This document shows positions 23,301 to 34,709 of a stretch of DNA of 64,000 bases, piece by piece. The notes beneath the pieces are model-generated. The model was given only the letters and a program-made list of their open reading frames with translations, was not told the origin of the DNA and ran no database searches. Within the stretch, counting starts at the first letter, position 1, and every line of letters starts with the position of its first letter. The stretch is from Oxytricha trifallax (Eukaryota; Ciliophora; Spirotrichea; Sporadotrichida; Oxytrichidae). A program made the translations under genes and the position numbers. The stretch is taken from the NCBI GenBank assembly GCA_000711775.1, contig ARYC01000177.1:113024-177023 (forward strand), given 5' to 3'.

Positions 23301-24535
23301 ACTATTATTTAAAAATTAAATCCTTACATAAGCCCTAAAAATGTATGCGTTAATAGTCTACTTTATCAATGAAAAACTCAATCAAATCACTGAAGGAATT
23401 TTGAGGTTTTGATTGTTCATTTATGTTCTAGGGCACCTTTTTTATTATCTTTATAATATTTAAGAGTTTTGGTATAATTAAGCTGCACACTTCCTTCACC
23501 ATACCTTATATTGCTTTTCTTCCTCATTTATAAAAGATATAATAACTCTTGAAAATAATTAAAATAATTTGAATATGGCTTACTTTAAATTTAATGATTT
23601 TATAAAATTTCCTTATTGCAAAAGAAATCCAGTAAAAATCTTTAAATAGAGAGGGTTCAAGGGCACTACTCGACAAGGCTCAGCCAATCTCACGACGATG
23701 AAACTTCAGACTCAGAAATGCCTCTTTGGGCAGAGATATTAAAGTCTACATTTATTCTCACATGGAGTTTTAATTCTATGCAGACCAAATTTATAAAAAT
23801 AAATTTAAACATTTTCAATATAAATTAATTTAATTCGTAATAAAAAAAGTAAGTATTCTGTGCAGACCTTATTATAAAAATAATTTGCCTTATTTTAATT
23901 TACCCATACTACTTTTCTATATCTCTATCATTTTAATGGTTTTATGGCAATATTCTTGAGCATAAGTTGCATTTCCGTCTTGTCAAACATTGTTTTCTTC
24001 TGGTGGCTGTTGAATTCAATATAATGTTATAGATAGGTGTAGGAGATTTCCTTTTAGCTTGTTCGTTAATCTGCACAATTTAGAGTATTTTCTAATTTGC
24101 TTAGAATGTATTCCTGAGTATCTCAAGTACTATCAGAAGATGTATATACCCACCACTATCGGTGTTTCCAAGCCTCCTTGTCTATACATAGCCGCTCTAT
24201 CAATTCGATGGACCGAATGTCTCTTGTTCCGCTTTAAAGATTTGAGAAACTGATTTAAGATGTGTGAACCAACGGATTCAAAGCTTTGTATTTATTTTCT
24301 TCTTTCACTCAGTGAATTTATACAAGCAGCATTAATCGAAATTTCGCTTCTACAGCATTGATTACTTTGCATAAAATAGCAGGTACTACCTCCATTATGC
24401 TTGAATAGAACTCTAAATTGCTTAAAGAGTCCCATGGATTATTGGCATACCAAGAATTAGGTGATATTTTGGATGGAGCATTTCTACACAAGTATATTAT
24501 GGCATCTATACGATATTAGCTCTTGTAATGGTACT

Positions 24536-25465
24536 TCAGTATTCTTGAAAATGAGACATTACTTCAAATAAAGCTCTCTCATATCTTGCATTGTAGTGGG
24601 TATTCGCTATCAAGCGTCCATAATGTGGAAGCTCCACTAATGTATAAGTCCTGATATACTTTTTGCTATATTAAATCTTGAGTGGAACTTGAGGTGCTCC
24701 TGATTTCATTAGCTGTAAATGTTAGTATATATTTAATAGGACTCTATATTAAACTATTTAATCAAATAATAAGTTTAAGTTGTTACAGTATTGATTGATG
24801 ATGATAAGGAGAAATTAAAATTTATTTATATTTAAATTACTTAGAAATTTATAATTACTGTAAAAGCTTTGAATACCTTTACAACGATTCTTTTTTATAT
24901 ATTAATTAACTTTAACCAACTTCCAAATCATTTTTAAATTATTCTTTATATAAAAAAAATAAAGTATTAATTCACTTTTAGTAATTGAATTGAAAGAGTA
25001 AGCATATTTTTATTGTTAAGATATTAATTCCACTTAATTAAAATTAATAATATTTTGTAGAAAATTGGGAGAAGATAGTGATATATTAATATAGAGAGCA
25101 AAACTATATTAAGCTTAAGTGTATTGCTCTCTAGTTATATGAGCAATCCTGTGTTGAATGATATCATAATCTTTATAATAACGGCTATTTCTTTGAATCT
25201 TAAAGTACTTTAGTTTAAATAATCTTTGCCTAATTGCAAAAAGCTTTTGAATACAGTTCCAATTTAAACAAAGCACTTAAAGAAACTGAGAATTATTTTG
25301 TTCGTTTAGCTTAAAGCTTCCTATCATGCAGTAACCTCCGTAGCCATTATAAACTGTGACAATTGTGTTATTTTTTACTTTAAAAGCAGAAGTACTTAAA
25401 GATTTATAGTTATGAATGTATTCACTTACATCCATTACATGAATAGCCAATTCTTGAGCATGATC
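24536..25465 (-). CDS. Unknown protein, 309-codon open frame (possible segment of a longer gene)
   Basis: With TAA/TAG as Gln the minus frame is open from after TGA 25468-25466 to TGA 24538-24536. The first third (25100-25465) is GC-enriched and encodes DHAQELAIHVMDVSEYIHNY and a Gly/Tyr-rich NGYGGYCMIGSFKLN block. The middle (24730-25090) is AT-rich. The end is again balanced (MKSGAPQVPLKI, ERALFEVMSHFQEY). The same frame continues beyond both TGA codons with coding-like composition. It has no ATG near the start, no recognised domain and no defined termini. Confidence 0.4.
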
Positions 25466-25688
25466 TCAAACTTTGGTATTGATTATCTGCTTCTTGGGTT
25501 CAGATTTTACCTTAACCTTAACCATTCTGAAAGGTATCTGAGTGTTTAGCATTTACAAGTGTTCTTCGTTGCCTTAAAGCATGGGCTTGCATATTTATTT
25601 TGCTATCAAGTATAAATCTCACTGAATTGCTGGATCTTGTCTTTTGGTAAATATCGGAAGCTAATCGAGGCATTAGGCTTTTTGCATT

Positions 25689-26243
25689 GAGTAAAAACTG
25701 TTGAATAAACCGAATTATAAATGATTAATCAATAAATTTACGCATATTTAGTATTTTTTCTTTAATTTAATATAAAAAAACTGCTCTATCTCGAAATTTT
25801 GTTCATCTCGAGATAGAGTGCTGTAAAATATAATAAATAATTTAATTAAGTAAATTTTAGAATATAATGGAATGATATTTCTAAATTATGAATTTTTAAT
25901 TATTTTTAATTTATAGTATAAATAATGTTTTTAAATAATTTAACCAATTTAACTTAAATATTTTAAGGTATATGATTTTTACAATCACATCTTTTGATAA
26001 ATTTAAATATTCATATTTCTTATCAATTAACAATTAATAATATAAAAATTACATTCCATTCTATTCTAAAATTTACTTAATTGAATTATTTATTATATTT
26101 TACAACGCTCTATCTCAAAATGAACAAAATTTCGAGATAGAGTAGTTTTTTTTTAAATTCAATTAAAGAAAAAATACTAAATAAGCGTAAATAATTTATT
26201 GATTAATCATTTATAATTCGGTTTATTCAACAGTTTTTTACTC
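25689..26243. mobile_element. 0.56-kb palindromic element with 3-bp ATT duplication
   Basis: Inverted repeat with ends GAGTAAAAACTGTTG and its complement. Flanking ATT lies at 25686-25688 and 26244-26246. Each arm contains a smaller hairpin: CTCTATCTCGAAATTTTG with its complement around a short loop. It has no coding capacity. The 3-bp ANT target duplication is the type used by TBE elements, so a TBE transposase may have moved it. Removing it joins GC-enriched sequence on both sides. Confidence 0.8.
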
Positions 26244-27069
26244 ATTGTTCAACTTCCAGAATTGCAATTTAAATGGAAGGTAAAAGCCATCGTGATGGTT
26301 GCTAAGAGGCACCACTTACCGCAGGCGCTATCTCACAACGGTGGAATGTCTAGCTCAAACATTCTTGGGGAGCCTAGATAAGCGAGCATATTGTTTCCCA
26401 AAAGCCATTGGAATTTCCATATGTTATGTGTACAATTATAGTGCGGATAGTTTCGATTATAAAGATAAGATCAAAGTGTTTAAATTTTATTTCCATTAAC
26501 CTGCTGCTCTTTTCCACTCTTCCATAAGTGGGAATCCTGAAGCAGTTTACTGTGCAAGCTGAGCTAGTTGGCCTCTCAACCAATAAGTGCCCATCCACTG
26601 ACTACTTCATAGCTATATTTGACTTCATCGCTCTTAGGGAATTGGCTCAGATGCCAAGAAAGTCGAAGTTGATGTATGTTTAATATAGCAGGGAATACAA
26701 GACTTTCTATCGCTACTTCTCATTAATTCCTTGCTAAAATACTAGCATTCTCATCTCTTATGCAATTATTACATCATGCTCTTCTAACACAATGTTGCAC
26801 TAACTGCTGTATGTTTTCGTTTATACCATCCTTCAACATTGAAAAGCCTCAAGTGCTGGTGAAAGGCTACAGGCTATAGATGAATACATTAGCAATAGTA
26901 TGCAATTTGGTAAAGAATGCGTATATGTAACCACTATTTTCTTCCAATACACTGTAGCCTTCTGGTTAGCCTTCCTGCTGCGTCATGATGGGTGGTCACT
27001 GCTATCGGTTAGCTTTAGCACACTCTTGCACTTTTCTTCACAAGGGATGTGTAGGCTGAGACACTAGAG

Positions 27070-27677
27070 CTACCATTTTTGGTAGTTAAAAATTAAATTG
27101 TATAATTATTTAATATATTATAAGCCTTAAAAACTAAACTTTAAACTTTGGTTGCTTGTTTAAATGTGATAGTAGGTAGACCTATATTTATATAGTAGTA
27201 TTTAGTGTAATGAATTTAAAGTTTCCAAAAATAAAAATAATCATAGATTAATTTTATTAGCATCTTATTCAAATTCAAATTACTCATTTAATTAAGAAAA
27301 AATTAATAAAACTAATATACTATAATTTAACAAAGTAAAAAAATTTTAAAATGGGGTCTTTGTACTAACGATTTATCTATATAAATTGTAATTTCAAATC
27401 AACATTAATTACTTGCCATAGTCAAACATGTCATTGATTATATTGATTTCTTAATTAAATTAATTCCATTTATGAGCTATTCACCTTTGCTTTTACAAAG
27501 TAAAAGCCCATTCATTCGCATTATCAATATTTTAATAAGAACCATATTTTATATACATTTTGTTTTTTATTATTTAGTTATCAATTCTTGTTTTTTTATT
27601 TGTTTATTTACCATAAGTCATTAATATTTATATACTTTATAAATTTCAATTTTACTTTATTTTTTTATATTAATAAA
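27070..27677. other. AT-rich tract, no gene seen
   Basis: AT-rich DNA between the GC-enriched block and the Rep-helicase element. No supported feature. Confidence 0.45.
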
Positions 27678-28981
27678 ATAGATAATATTAGGAAATTAGA
27701 GAAATACAAATAAATACAAATAGCTTTTAAATATATAACTGGCACTTATTACGAATGACTTTAATTTAAATTTGATTTAATTTTTAATAATGACCAAAAT
27801 CATTAAATATATTAATTAAATATATGCCAGTGCAGATTGTGTAAATTGTGCTAAAATATACATGTATATATATTTAATAGGGTAATTGTACTGCGCTAAT
27901 ATATAAGAATTAATCTTTGTAATTAATATTAAATATAATATAAATGGCTCACTCAATTGAATATTAATGTTGGCTTGTAGTTGTCAAGAAAATCAAAGTT
28001 ACAATCAGATAATAGTTCTATGCATTCGCAAACTCTAACAAGGCTCTCTATAATTAAACTCAGAAGTTGACTGATACGGTATTAAAAGATATGGGTTATC
28101 AGGAAGTTGCTGAAGCCTTATACTAAGTTCTGATAAAGAGAGAAGATTAAAAATCCATTGAGTCTGGATATATGGTGCAGCTAATACTGACAAAAGCACT
28201 ATACTAAGAATGATAGACTCAATATTTATCTGTGACGAATTGATCCCTGCTTCATCTAGATTCAAGGTTGACACGAGATACCTTGAACATGAGCCCCAAG
28301 TTGTGCTGATAGATAAGATGAATATTGAGAAGTTCTTTAATAAGTTCAGCATTCCCGCCATGAAGAAACAGCTTGAAGGCAAGGTCAATGCAGTTGAAGT
28401 TAAATTTGGTGAGACCTAGGTATTCTATCAAGACTACTATAATCACCACTAATTATCATCCTTGGAACAGAATCTCGGCTGAGGAGAAGGATTTCTTCGT
28501 GAGACGGTGTTTCACGGTGTCGCCTAAGGTCGAAGGCAAATCAGGAAAGTTGAAATTCCCTTTCAGCGCAGTAGAGCTTGCAAAATACCTTTTGGAGAGA
28601 TCAGAGGAAGAAGAGGTCTGGAGCGAAAAGATAAACTTGAATACTGAAGAGAGCAGAAAGACTAAGAAAACTAATAGAACTAGTACAAGAGACACCGTGG
28701 CAGAGGAAGAGGACACTGATTCATGGTGAAAAATCTCAAAGATTAATACTTATCGCAGTACAATTACCCTATTAAATATATATATATATATATACATGAA
28801 TATTTTAGCACAATTTACACAATCTGCACTGGCATATATTTAATTAATATATTTAATGACTATGGTCATAATTAAAAATCAAATAAAATTTAAATTAAAG
28901 TCATTCGCAATAAGTGCCAGTTATATATTTAAAAGCTATTTGTATTTATTTGTATTTCTCTAATTTCCTAATATTATCTAT
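27678..28981. mobile_element. Rep-helicase element 1 (1.3 kb, ~220-bp inverted repeats)
   Basis: Long imperfect inverted repeats occupy 27678-27895 and 28754-28981 (shared: ATAGATAATATTAGG, ACTGGCACTTATT, ATGCCAGTGCAGATTGTG, GGGTAATTGTACTGCG). Between them lies one plus-strand gene for a Rep-type superfamily-3 helicase. No DDE transposase is present. The termini carry no C4A4 unit and no certain target duplication is visible. The architecture resembles element 2 at 54643-60875. Confidence 0.75.
27944..28729 (+). pseudogene. Rep-type SF3 helicase gene of element 1 (frameshifted)
   Basis: ATG 27944 opens a frame (MAHSIEYQCWLVVVKK). The P-loop region WIYGAANTDKSTI lies one frame over (about 28165-28205), followed by FICDEL, VVLIDKM (Walker B) and AMKKQLEGKVNAVEVKFGET. 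After a second frame change comes TTIITTNYHPWN (motif C with the sensor asparagine), then FPFSAVELAKYLLE and an acidic tail to TGA 28727-28729. The first and last parts share a frame, so two compensating indels, or decay, separate them. The GK glycine of the P-loop is Asp. Such helicases replicate small circular DNAs in CRESS and parvovirus-like systems; a role here is inferred. Confidence 0.7.
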
Positions 28982-31398
28982 ATTATATATATTTTTTTTT
29001 ACATTCAATTTAATTATCTTGATATTTGATTTTTATTCTATATATTTTTGCTAATATTTTTCATATTTTTATTTATATTTGTTATATATTTTAATACTTC
29101 GTTTATTTATAATTTTATTTATCTTTCCTCATAAAAAGCTCTCATTAAAGTTTTTTAAATCAAAATATTAATATTCATAAAATAATTATTATAACATTTA
29201 AAATATATCAGTCATTTATACTATTTGATTATTACAAACTTCCATTGAAGAAATAATATTAATTACTTCATTATTGTATATTTCTGTTAGTACTATCCTA
29301 TCAAATATTTGATTCAGAATTGTGATTTCGTATTTAAACAACATTATTCCAAAATAGTGTAAGCCAAAAATGTTTTATAAAATTTGGTTAATAATTTATG
29401 ATGCGGTTGTGATTCTTGTTGTAATACTTGTAATTTATAGATTCAATTTTGCAATAACTTGCCATTTTATTGATGTTTAAGTTGAAAAATAAATATTGAA
29501 AATTCATATTTATGAGGTTAAGCTTACTCAATTTTGACATAAAGTGGAAAAACTTTCAATAAAAATTAACATCAAAATCTAATTATGTAATTCATGTTTT
29601 CACTGCTAATTAATCAATAGCTTTTATATCGTCGAATTGAGCCATCACTTCTATAATATCTATTATTCATTAGTATTTAATTTAGTTGAGACAGTTTTGC
29701 CAGCAATTATTTTTTTATCATCATAAATTGCAATAATTTTTTGTGTTTTATATATAACTCATTATTAGTAAACTAAACCTATTCTTAAGATTTTGTTTCT
29801 AATAATTATTTCTGAATATGAAGTTCTCCTAAATTAAATGTCAATACAATTATTAATATGATAAGTAATGAATGGTTTTAATGACTTGAATATCAACAAT
29901 TTGGCATGAATATATATATTATTATATTTAGAAGCTTATTAATCTTATAGAGTATAAACTACAACTCATCTCCTAATTTAACCTTTTTTAACCAAACAGC
30001 AAATGCATCAAAAAAATCTAAAAAATTAATGAAGTTTATAATCAGAATTTTGCTTCTTTTTATGTTCAATTTATATAATTGCGTATATATTTATTAAAGA
30101 ATCTTTTAGTTCACTAATATAAGATTAATAATATGTCATTTTTCTTTATAAAAGATTAATATTATTAGTATTTAGAATATTATTATTCAAAATTCACTCT
30201 TCATATTATTGATATAAACATTTTATTAAACGTTATTCATTCTAATTCTTTAAATTAAAAAAACTAAAATCATAGTCAAATTCAATTATAGAGTCTATAA
30301 TATATATATAATTTTTCTCACTCTATCTAAGATCAGAAGAATATATTTAATTTAATTAATTGATTTATTTATTTAGATTAGTAAATTGTTATAAGAATAT
30401 TAAGTATTGAAGATATTTAAAAAATATAAAAAAGGAGAACAACATTCTAATATAAAAAGTACCAAAACAAGAATTTTTAAATAATTAAAAAAAATAATCA
30501 AACTAGATAGCATAAGTGGATTGATAGGAAAATATTGTATTGTGCAAAAATATAGTCGTGAGATTGTTGAACTTCATGATTATTTATTATGATCAATCAA
30601 AAGATTAATGAAAGTCGCTTGCTCTTTATTTATAACCATTTTAATGAAAGAATAATTCAAAAATAAGATAGTTTTTGCATAAAATAATTCAATAAGGTTT
30701 AAATTAAATAAAAGTATACACCAGCTTTAAGTAGCTTAATTTATTCCTCGATATAAAAATTAAATAATTATAAAAATTAATAAAAATATATATCGCACAA
30801 TAGCTTGTTACTAAGAATTTACTGACAATCAATAATTGTGTAAAGACTATATTATTTTTAAGCTTAAACGACCAATAAATATATAAACATTAATTCAAAA
30901 CTATTTTATTTCCATTAATATATCTCTCAAATATAAATAAAAATTCAAATTATCACAAAAACACTTTAATTAATTCTCGAGAGATTTTTATAGTTAATAA
31001 AGCCGTTAATTTTTATTCTTAATTAAACCAATAAACTACTAAATATATTCACAAAAAAGATACTAATAGAAACTAAGTATAATGTTCTTTTTATATATAA
31101 TTTAGAATATCATAAATAATGAAATAATAATGTAGTTTTATTGATGATAAAGAAATACAATTCATAATTTTAAGTATAATAGTAAGTTTATAAAAATAGT
31201 ATAAACTAAATATAAAACCTTTGAATTATCTTTTTGGGTTAAATACTTTTATCGATATTATATTATAAATAGCACTTATATTTATTGTCTACTATATTAA
31301 ATTAGTCAAAGATTCACATTCTTTAAGAAATAGACAATGATTATGAAAGTTATTTTAAGTTTATAAGAATAAAATTGTGGCATTTCAACCTGATTTGA
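28982..31398. other. Long AT-rich tract, no gene seen
   Basis: About 2.4 kb of AT-rich DNA between the Rep-helicase element and the host frame at 31438. No palindrome, terminal repeat or GC patch noticed. Confidence 0.45.
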
Positions 31399-31437
31399 TT
31401 GATAAAATTGAATTCCTCACATTGGCATATTATTTTT

Positions 31438-31809
31438 ATGGACTTCGCATTAAAAATCATAGTATACAAGCGATAATAATACTTTGCAACAAAGGAAACA
31501 TTCAATGATGTTAATGAAATACTGAACATTGCTTAAATAGAGAAGGCTTTCACCGACTTTGCTTCTAGCATCTATAATTCAAAGACAATCTGTGCAATCT
31601 TTAATAGCAAAAAGGATCCATAGGCAATTGCTACAAATCAGACATTTTTCATATTTAAGATATTAATTTAGTTTTCAATTCTTCATGACAGTCATATATT
31701 AGCTCCACAAATAACATGTTAAAAAATAAGAAAAGGGCGTGTTATTCAACTACCTCTTCGTGTCTTCCGAAATAAAAAACTGCTTCATGATTGTGTATGG
31801 TAGTTCTGA
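31438..31809 (+). CDS. Hypothetical protein (123 codons)
   Basis: The frame opens upstream after TGA 31396-31398. ATG 31438 starts MDFALKIIVYKRQQYF and TGA 31807-31809 ends it. The GC content is clearly above the flanks. It includes FNDVNEILNIAQIEKAFTDF and FNSKKDPQAIATNQTFFIF with TAA/TAG as Gln. No domain is recognised. It may be a whole small gene or one segment of an interrupted gene; no intron borders were found inside. Confidence 0.5.
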
Positions 31810-32759
31810 TGTTTAGCTACTAGAGTTCTGATATGCGTAAATGATAATAGATGAATAAAGTCTGTTTTTTATTTTTTAAGGAATTAAAAACCTAATAAGT
31901 TAAGAAAGGAAATTTGGAAGATAAGTGAATATGTTATATGAGAAGTGTATTTAAAGTATTTTATATAAATATTTTATCAAACTATTATATTATTTATTAA
32001 TTGCTCTTTAGATGTTTTACTTAAGTTTTTAATGATTTTCTATACTTTATTAGTATATTAGAAATGAAGAACTTTTAAATGAAGTTATTTTAATAATATC
32101 AAAAGACTTTCACTTACAATTATATTATAATTAATTCAACACAATCAATAACTATTTCAATATTTTGCTACATACAAATACAACTTTAGCATATATTACA
32201 GTCATTATTTACTGCAAAAGCAACAACTGTAAGATTATTAAGCAACTTTATTAATATATCATTAGCCAAATTATATTTAAAATTAAAAAAGAATTCATTA
32301 ATATATTCATAATCTTAAAATTAAAAGATTGAATTAATCTATAATTTCATCTTTCAAATATAAAATTTAAAACAAAAACACTATAATCTTTCCATTCAAC
32401 ATTTACCGCTAGGAATGATTGAGAGTGGCCTTACTCAACTCTAAACAAATACGAGGCTATTATTATAGACATCTAGCGATCAAAAGACAGTTTAGTGAAA
32501 TGTTTTTAATAACTGATATCATGCTATTGATGGATATTAATAATTTAATTCAGTTATTATTCTATATAAAGTAATTACAAAATGGTAAATTAAACAAATA
32601 TATCAGGTTTTATCTTCATTAGTAACATTAAAAGATAGAAAGTATTTGTTTTTCAAAGTCTTAATAAAGATTATATCTACAAAACTAAATGAATATTAGC
32701 AATTATAACTAATTAATGACATTGGTGTTTAGATTACTTAAAATACAATAAATTCATAG
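31810..32759. other. AT-rich tract, no gene seen
   Basis: AT-rich DNA. One slightly GC-richer stretch at about 32395-32480 has no supported frame. Confidence 0.45.
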
Positions 32760-32848
32760 TATTGTTAAAATAGATTAAACTAGGAAATTTGATAAATTAA
32801 TATAGTAAATAAAAATGTAATTAATATTAACTGCCAGTAATTAGTAAT

Positions 32849-34067
32849 CAAAACCCCAAAACCCCTTAATGAGTTTTATATGTGTTTTGATTGATATGGG
32901 TAATGTTGGGGATTAGGGTTTCTATGGGGTCGATTGAAATTTTGTTTTCTAATTTCATCTTATATTTATTTTTTCTTTTAGTTATTATATATGATTCTAT
33001 TTTTTACAACTATGGACTCTTGAGAAATTAATTTTATCAATTATTATAAATGAAATTTCATGTTATCTTTAATTCTCGATATTATTTGTTTAGTTTTATC
33101 GAAATAGTCCAATTTCTTCAGAATTTCAAATTCCATATTTGAAGTTGCTTATTTGTATAATTTATATTCTCCCAATATAGTTTTGTTATTTTAGGAGGTC
33201 CTTCAAATTAAGTTTTAACTTTATTAGGAGCATAATTAATTTTCTTATTTTAAATTTAAGTGCTCCTAATATGGTTTTGAACTAAATTATTACCTCCTAA
33301 TTAAATTAAAACATAATTAGGAGGTCCTCCTAATTAAATTATTGATTAAATAGGTGCTATTTTAATGAAACTTATTGTCAAAAATGTAAATCCATAACTA
33401 AAACTTGTTTACAACTTCAATATCTTTCTCCATAATAGACATTTTAATTGACCTCCTATAAGAAACCTATATTTAATAGGTGATTTATCTATTATTACTT
33501 CGGGAAATACTTTATTTTAAGATAGACATACATCTTTGCTAAATTTATCTCAAATTAATGGGTCAAATGGTAGAAATATCATCTTGAAAATCTCTTATTT
33601 CTCCATTATTTGGAATATTTTAATTATTTATGCCTGAAAATTTTGCTAGAATTATTTGAAATAAACTCTATAAACAATTTGCTAACTCTATATTATAACA
33701 TAAAGAAAAATTAATAAGTAATAAAATCCTAATTTTTAAACATGATTTTTGCATAAATGTCAAAAATAATTAATGAATGTGAATTTTTGTTTCTTAAATA
33801 TGATTTAAAAATATAATCATTTATGAAAAGTAGAATATCATTGAAAGGCATGCTATAAATTTAAATATTTCATCTAAAAATTCGCAAACATATATCTATA
33901 CTTCTTTACACAAATGGTATGTAAGAAAGGTTCTTTCAAAAAAATCATTTTTATATTTTAAATCAGCATGAAAATGATACTTCATAACCCTTTAAAACCC
34001 TAATCCCCAACATTACCCATATCAATCAAAACACATATAAAACTCATTAAGGGGTTTTGGGGTTTTG
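32849..34067. mobile_element. Internally deleted TBE, copy D (1.22 kb)
   Basis: The left end CAAAACCCCAAAACCCCTTA and the right end TTAAGGGGTTTTGGGGTTTTG are perfect C4A4-type termini; the inverted homology extends about 80 bp. AAT duplications lie at 32846-32848 and 34068-34070. The three TBE genes are gone. The interior keeps the intergenic region with iterated TTAGGAG/CTCCTAA boxes and a GACCTCCTATA block that in copies A and B lies upstream of the 22-kDa gene. Its well-preserved termini suggest recent activity in trans. The termini group with copy B. Confidence 0.88.
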
Positions 34068-34126
34068 AATGTTCTTAATACTAATGTGATTTAAATTTAA
34101 AATTAAATTAATTAATGTATATATGT

Positions 34127-34165
34127 GGTCCAGTGGTCCGGTGGTCCAGTGGTCCAGTGGTCTGG
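34127..34165. repeat. Tandem GTGGTCCA-type units in the fold-back arm
   Basis: Four to five 8-10 bp units (GTGGTCCAGTGGTCCGGTGG and so on) lie in the left arm. The mirrored right arm (34535-34563) has one unit fewer, showing the two arms are not kept identical. Confidence 0.7.
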
Positions 34166-34256
34166 CAGGGTCTTTAGGGGACCACTTTGTAAATTAATAT
34201 ATATATAATCATTTTTAATTACGAATGTGTAGCTGCTAATGGAGCAATGTGCACGA

Positions 34257-34437
34257 TACCACTAAGCCGGATGTTTAATTGACTGAGATTCCGACATAGA
34301 GTGGGGAGGAGGCATTCCCCTTGACTGCTCCAATGGTAGCACGCTTCCTCAATGCAAGATTTCTCGCCGGTGAGAAGGAGAAGAAAGACACTAACTGAAG
34401 GCAACATTCCGTGATCTGAGACAGCTCCGGAGAAAGG
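34257..34437. other. GC-rich loop of the fold-back element
   Basis: A 180-bp unpaired segment with about 50 percent GC between the two arms of the fold-back element. Open frames on the minus strand run into the arms and have no support. It could be captured cargo or a structured RNA; no tRNA or 5S features were recognised. Confidence 0.5.
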
Positions 34438-34709
34438 TCTCGTGCACATTGCTCCATTAGCAGCTACACATTCGTAATTAAAAATGATTATATATATATT
34501 AATTTACAAAGTGGTCCCCTAAAGACCCTGCCAGACCACTGGACCACCGGACCACTGGACCACATATATACATTAATTAATTTAATTTTAAATTTAAATC
34601 ACATTAGTATTAAGAACATTACTAATTACTGACAGTTAATATTAATTACATTTTTATTTACTATATTAATTTATCAAATTTCCTAGTTTAATCTATTTTA
34701 ACAATAATA

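Larger units (their letters stand above)
17452..23411. mobile_element. TBE-type transposon, copy A, with two nested elements
   Basis: The left end (from 17452) begins CAAAATCCCAAAACTCC and the right end (to 23411) is the matching inverted repeat ending AATTTTGAGGTTTTG, a decayed version of the C4A4 TBE terminus. The flanking 3-bp duplication is ATT (17449-17451, 23412-23414). Without the nested insertions at 18225-18771 and 19111-20600 the element is about 3.9 kb, near the usual 4.1 kb. Gene order is kinase/zinc finger (minus), 22-kDa (plus), transposase (minus). The termini group with copy C, not with copies B and D. All three genes show damage, so it is probably not autonomous. Confidence 0.9.
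23412..27070. other. GC-enriched block with ambiguous coding potential
   Basis: Patches at 23610-23780, 24000-24720, 25100-25690 and 26247-27060 have 35-45 percent GC between AT-rich spacers. The clearest frame is 24536-25465 (minus). The same minus frame continues on both sides but contains TGA codons; other frames are locally attractive, for example plus-strand 23600-23830. It could be MDS islands of a host gene, a decayed transposon, or a gene in which TGA is sense. I could not identify a family. Confidence 0.4.
32760..34706. mobile_element. Fold-back element split by TBE copy D
   Basis: The outer arms are complementary: left TATTGTTAAAATAGATTAAA at 32760, right complement ending at 34706. 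The arms continue inward through CCAGTAATTAGTAAT on the left of the TBE insertion and GTTCTTAATACTAATG on its right, matching the uninterrupted right arm. Without the TBE and one AAT the element is about 0.72 kb. Both arms contain iterated GTGGTCCA-type units (four to five on the left, one fewer on the right), and the unpaired centre is an unusual GC-rich 180-bp segment (34257-34437). Confidence 0.8.

Noticed and set aside
24059..24253. Plus-strand frame with many Cys/Tyr residues in the GC-rich block
   Set aside because: It competes with a longer minus-strand reading in the same block, has no ATG and no motif; I kept only the block-level entry.
26299..26598. Short frames on both strands in the GC-rich block
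   Set aside because: They overlap in opposite orientations, have no ATG context or motif, and end at standard-code stops that are not stops in this organism.
28035..28716. Minus-strand frames opposite the Rep-helicase gene
   Set aside because: They are shadows of the plus-strand coding sequence, which carries ordered SF3 motifs and a matching C-terminal block in element 2.
32849..34067. C4A4/G4T4 runs as true telomeres or chromosome ends
   Set aside because: They occur as inverted pairs with AAT duplications and lie inside continuous sequence, as transposon termini do.
34219..34457. Minus-strand frames of 60-76 codons as genes
   Set aside because: They lie in the loop and arm of a fold-back element, overlap each other in two frames and have no homology support.
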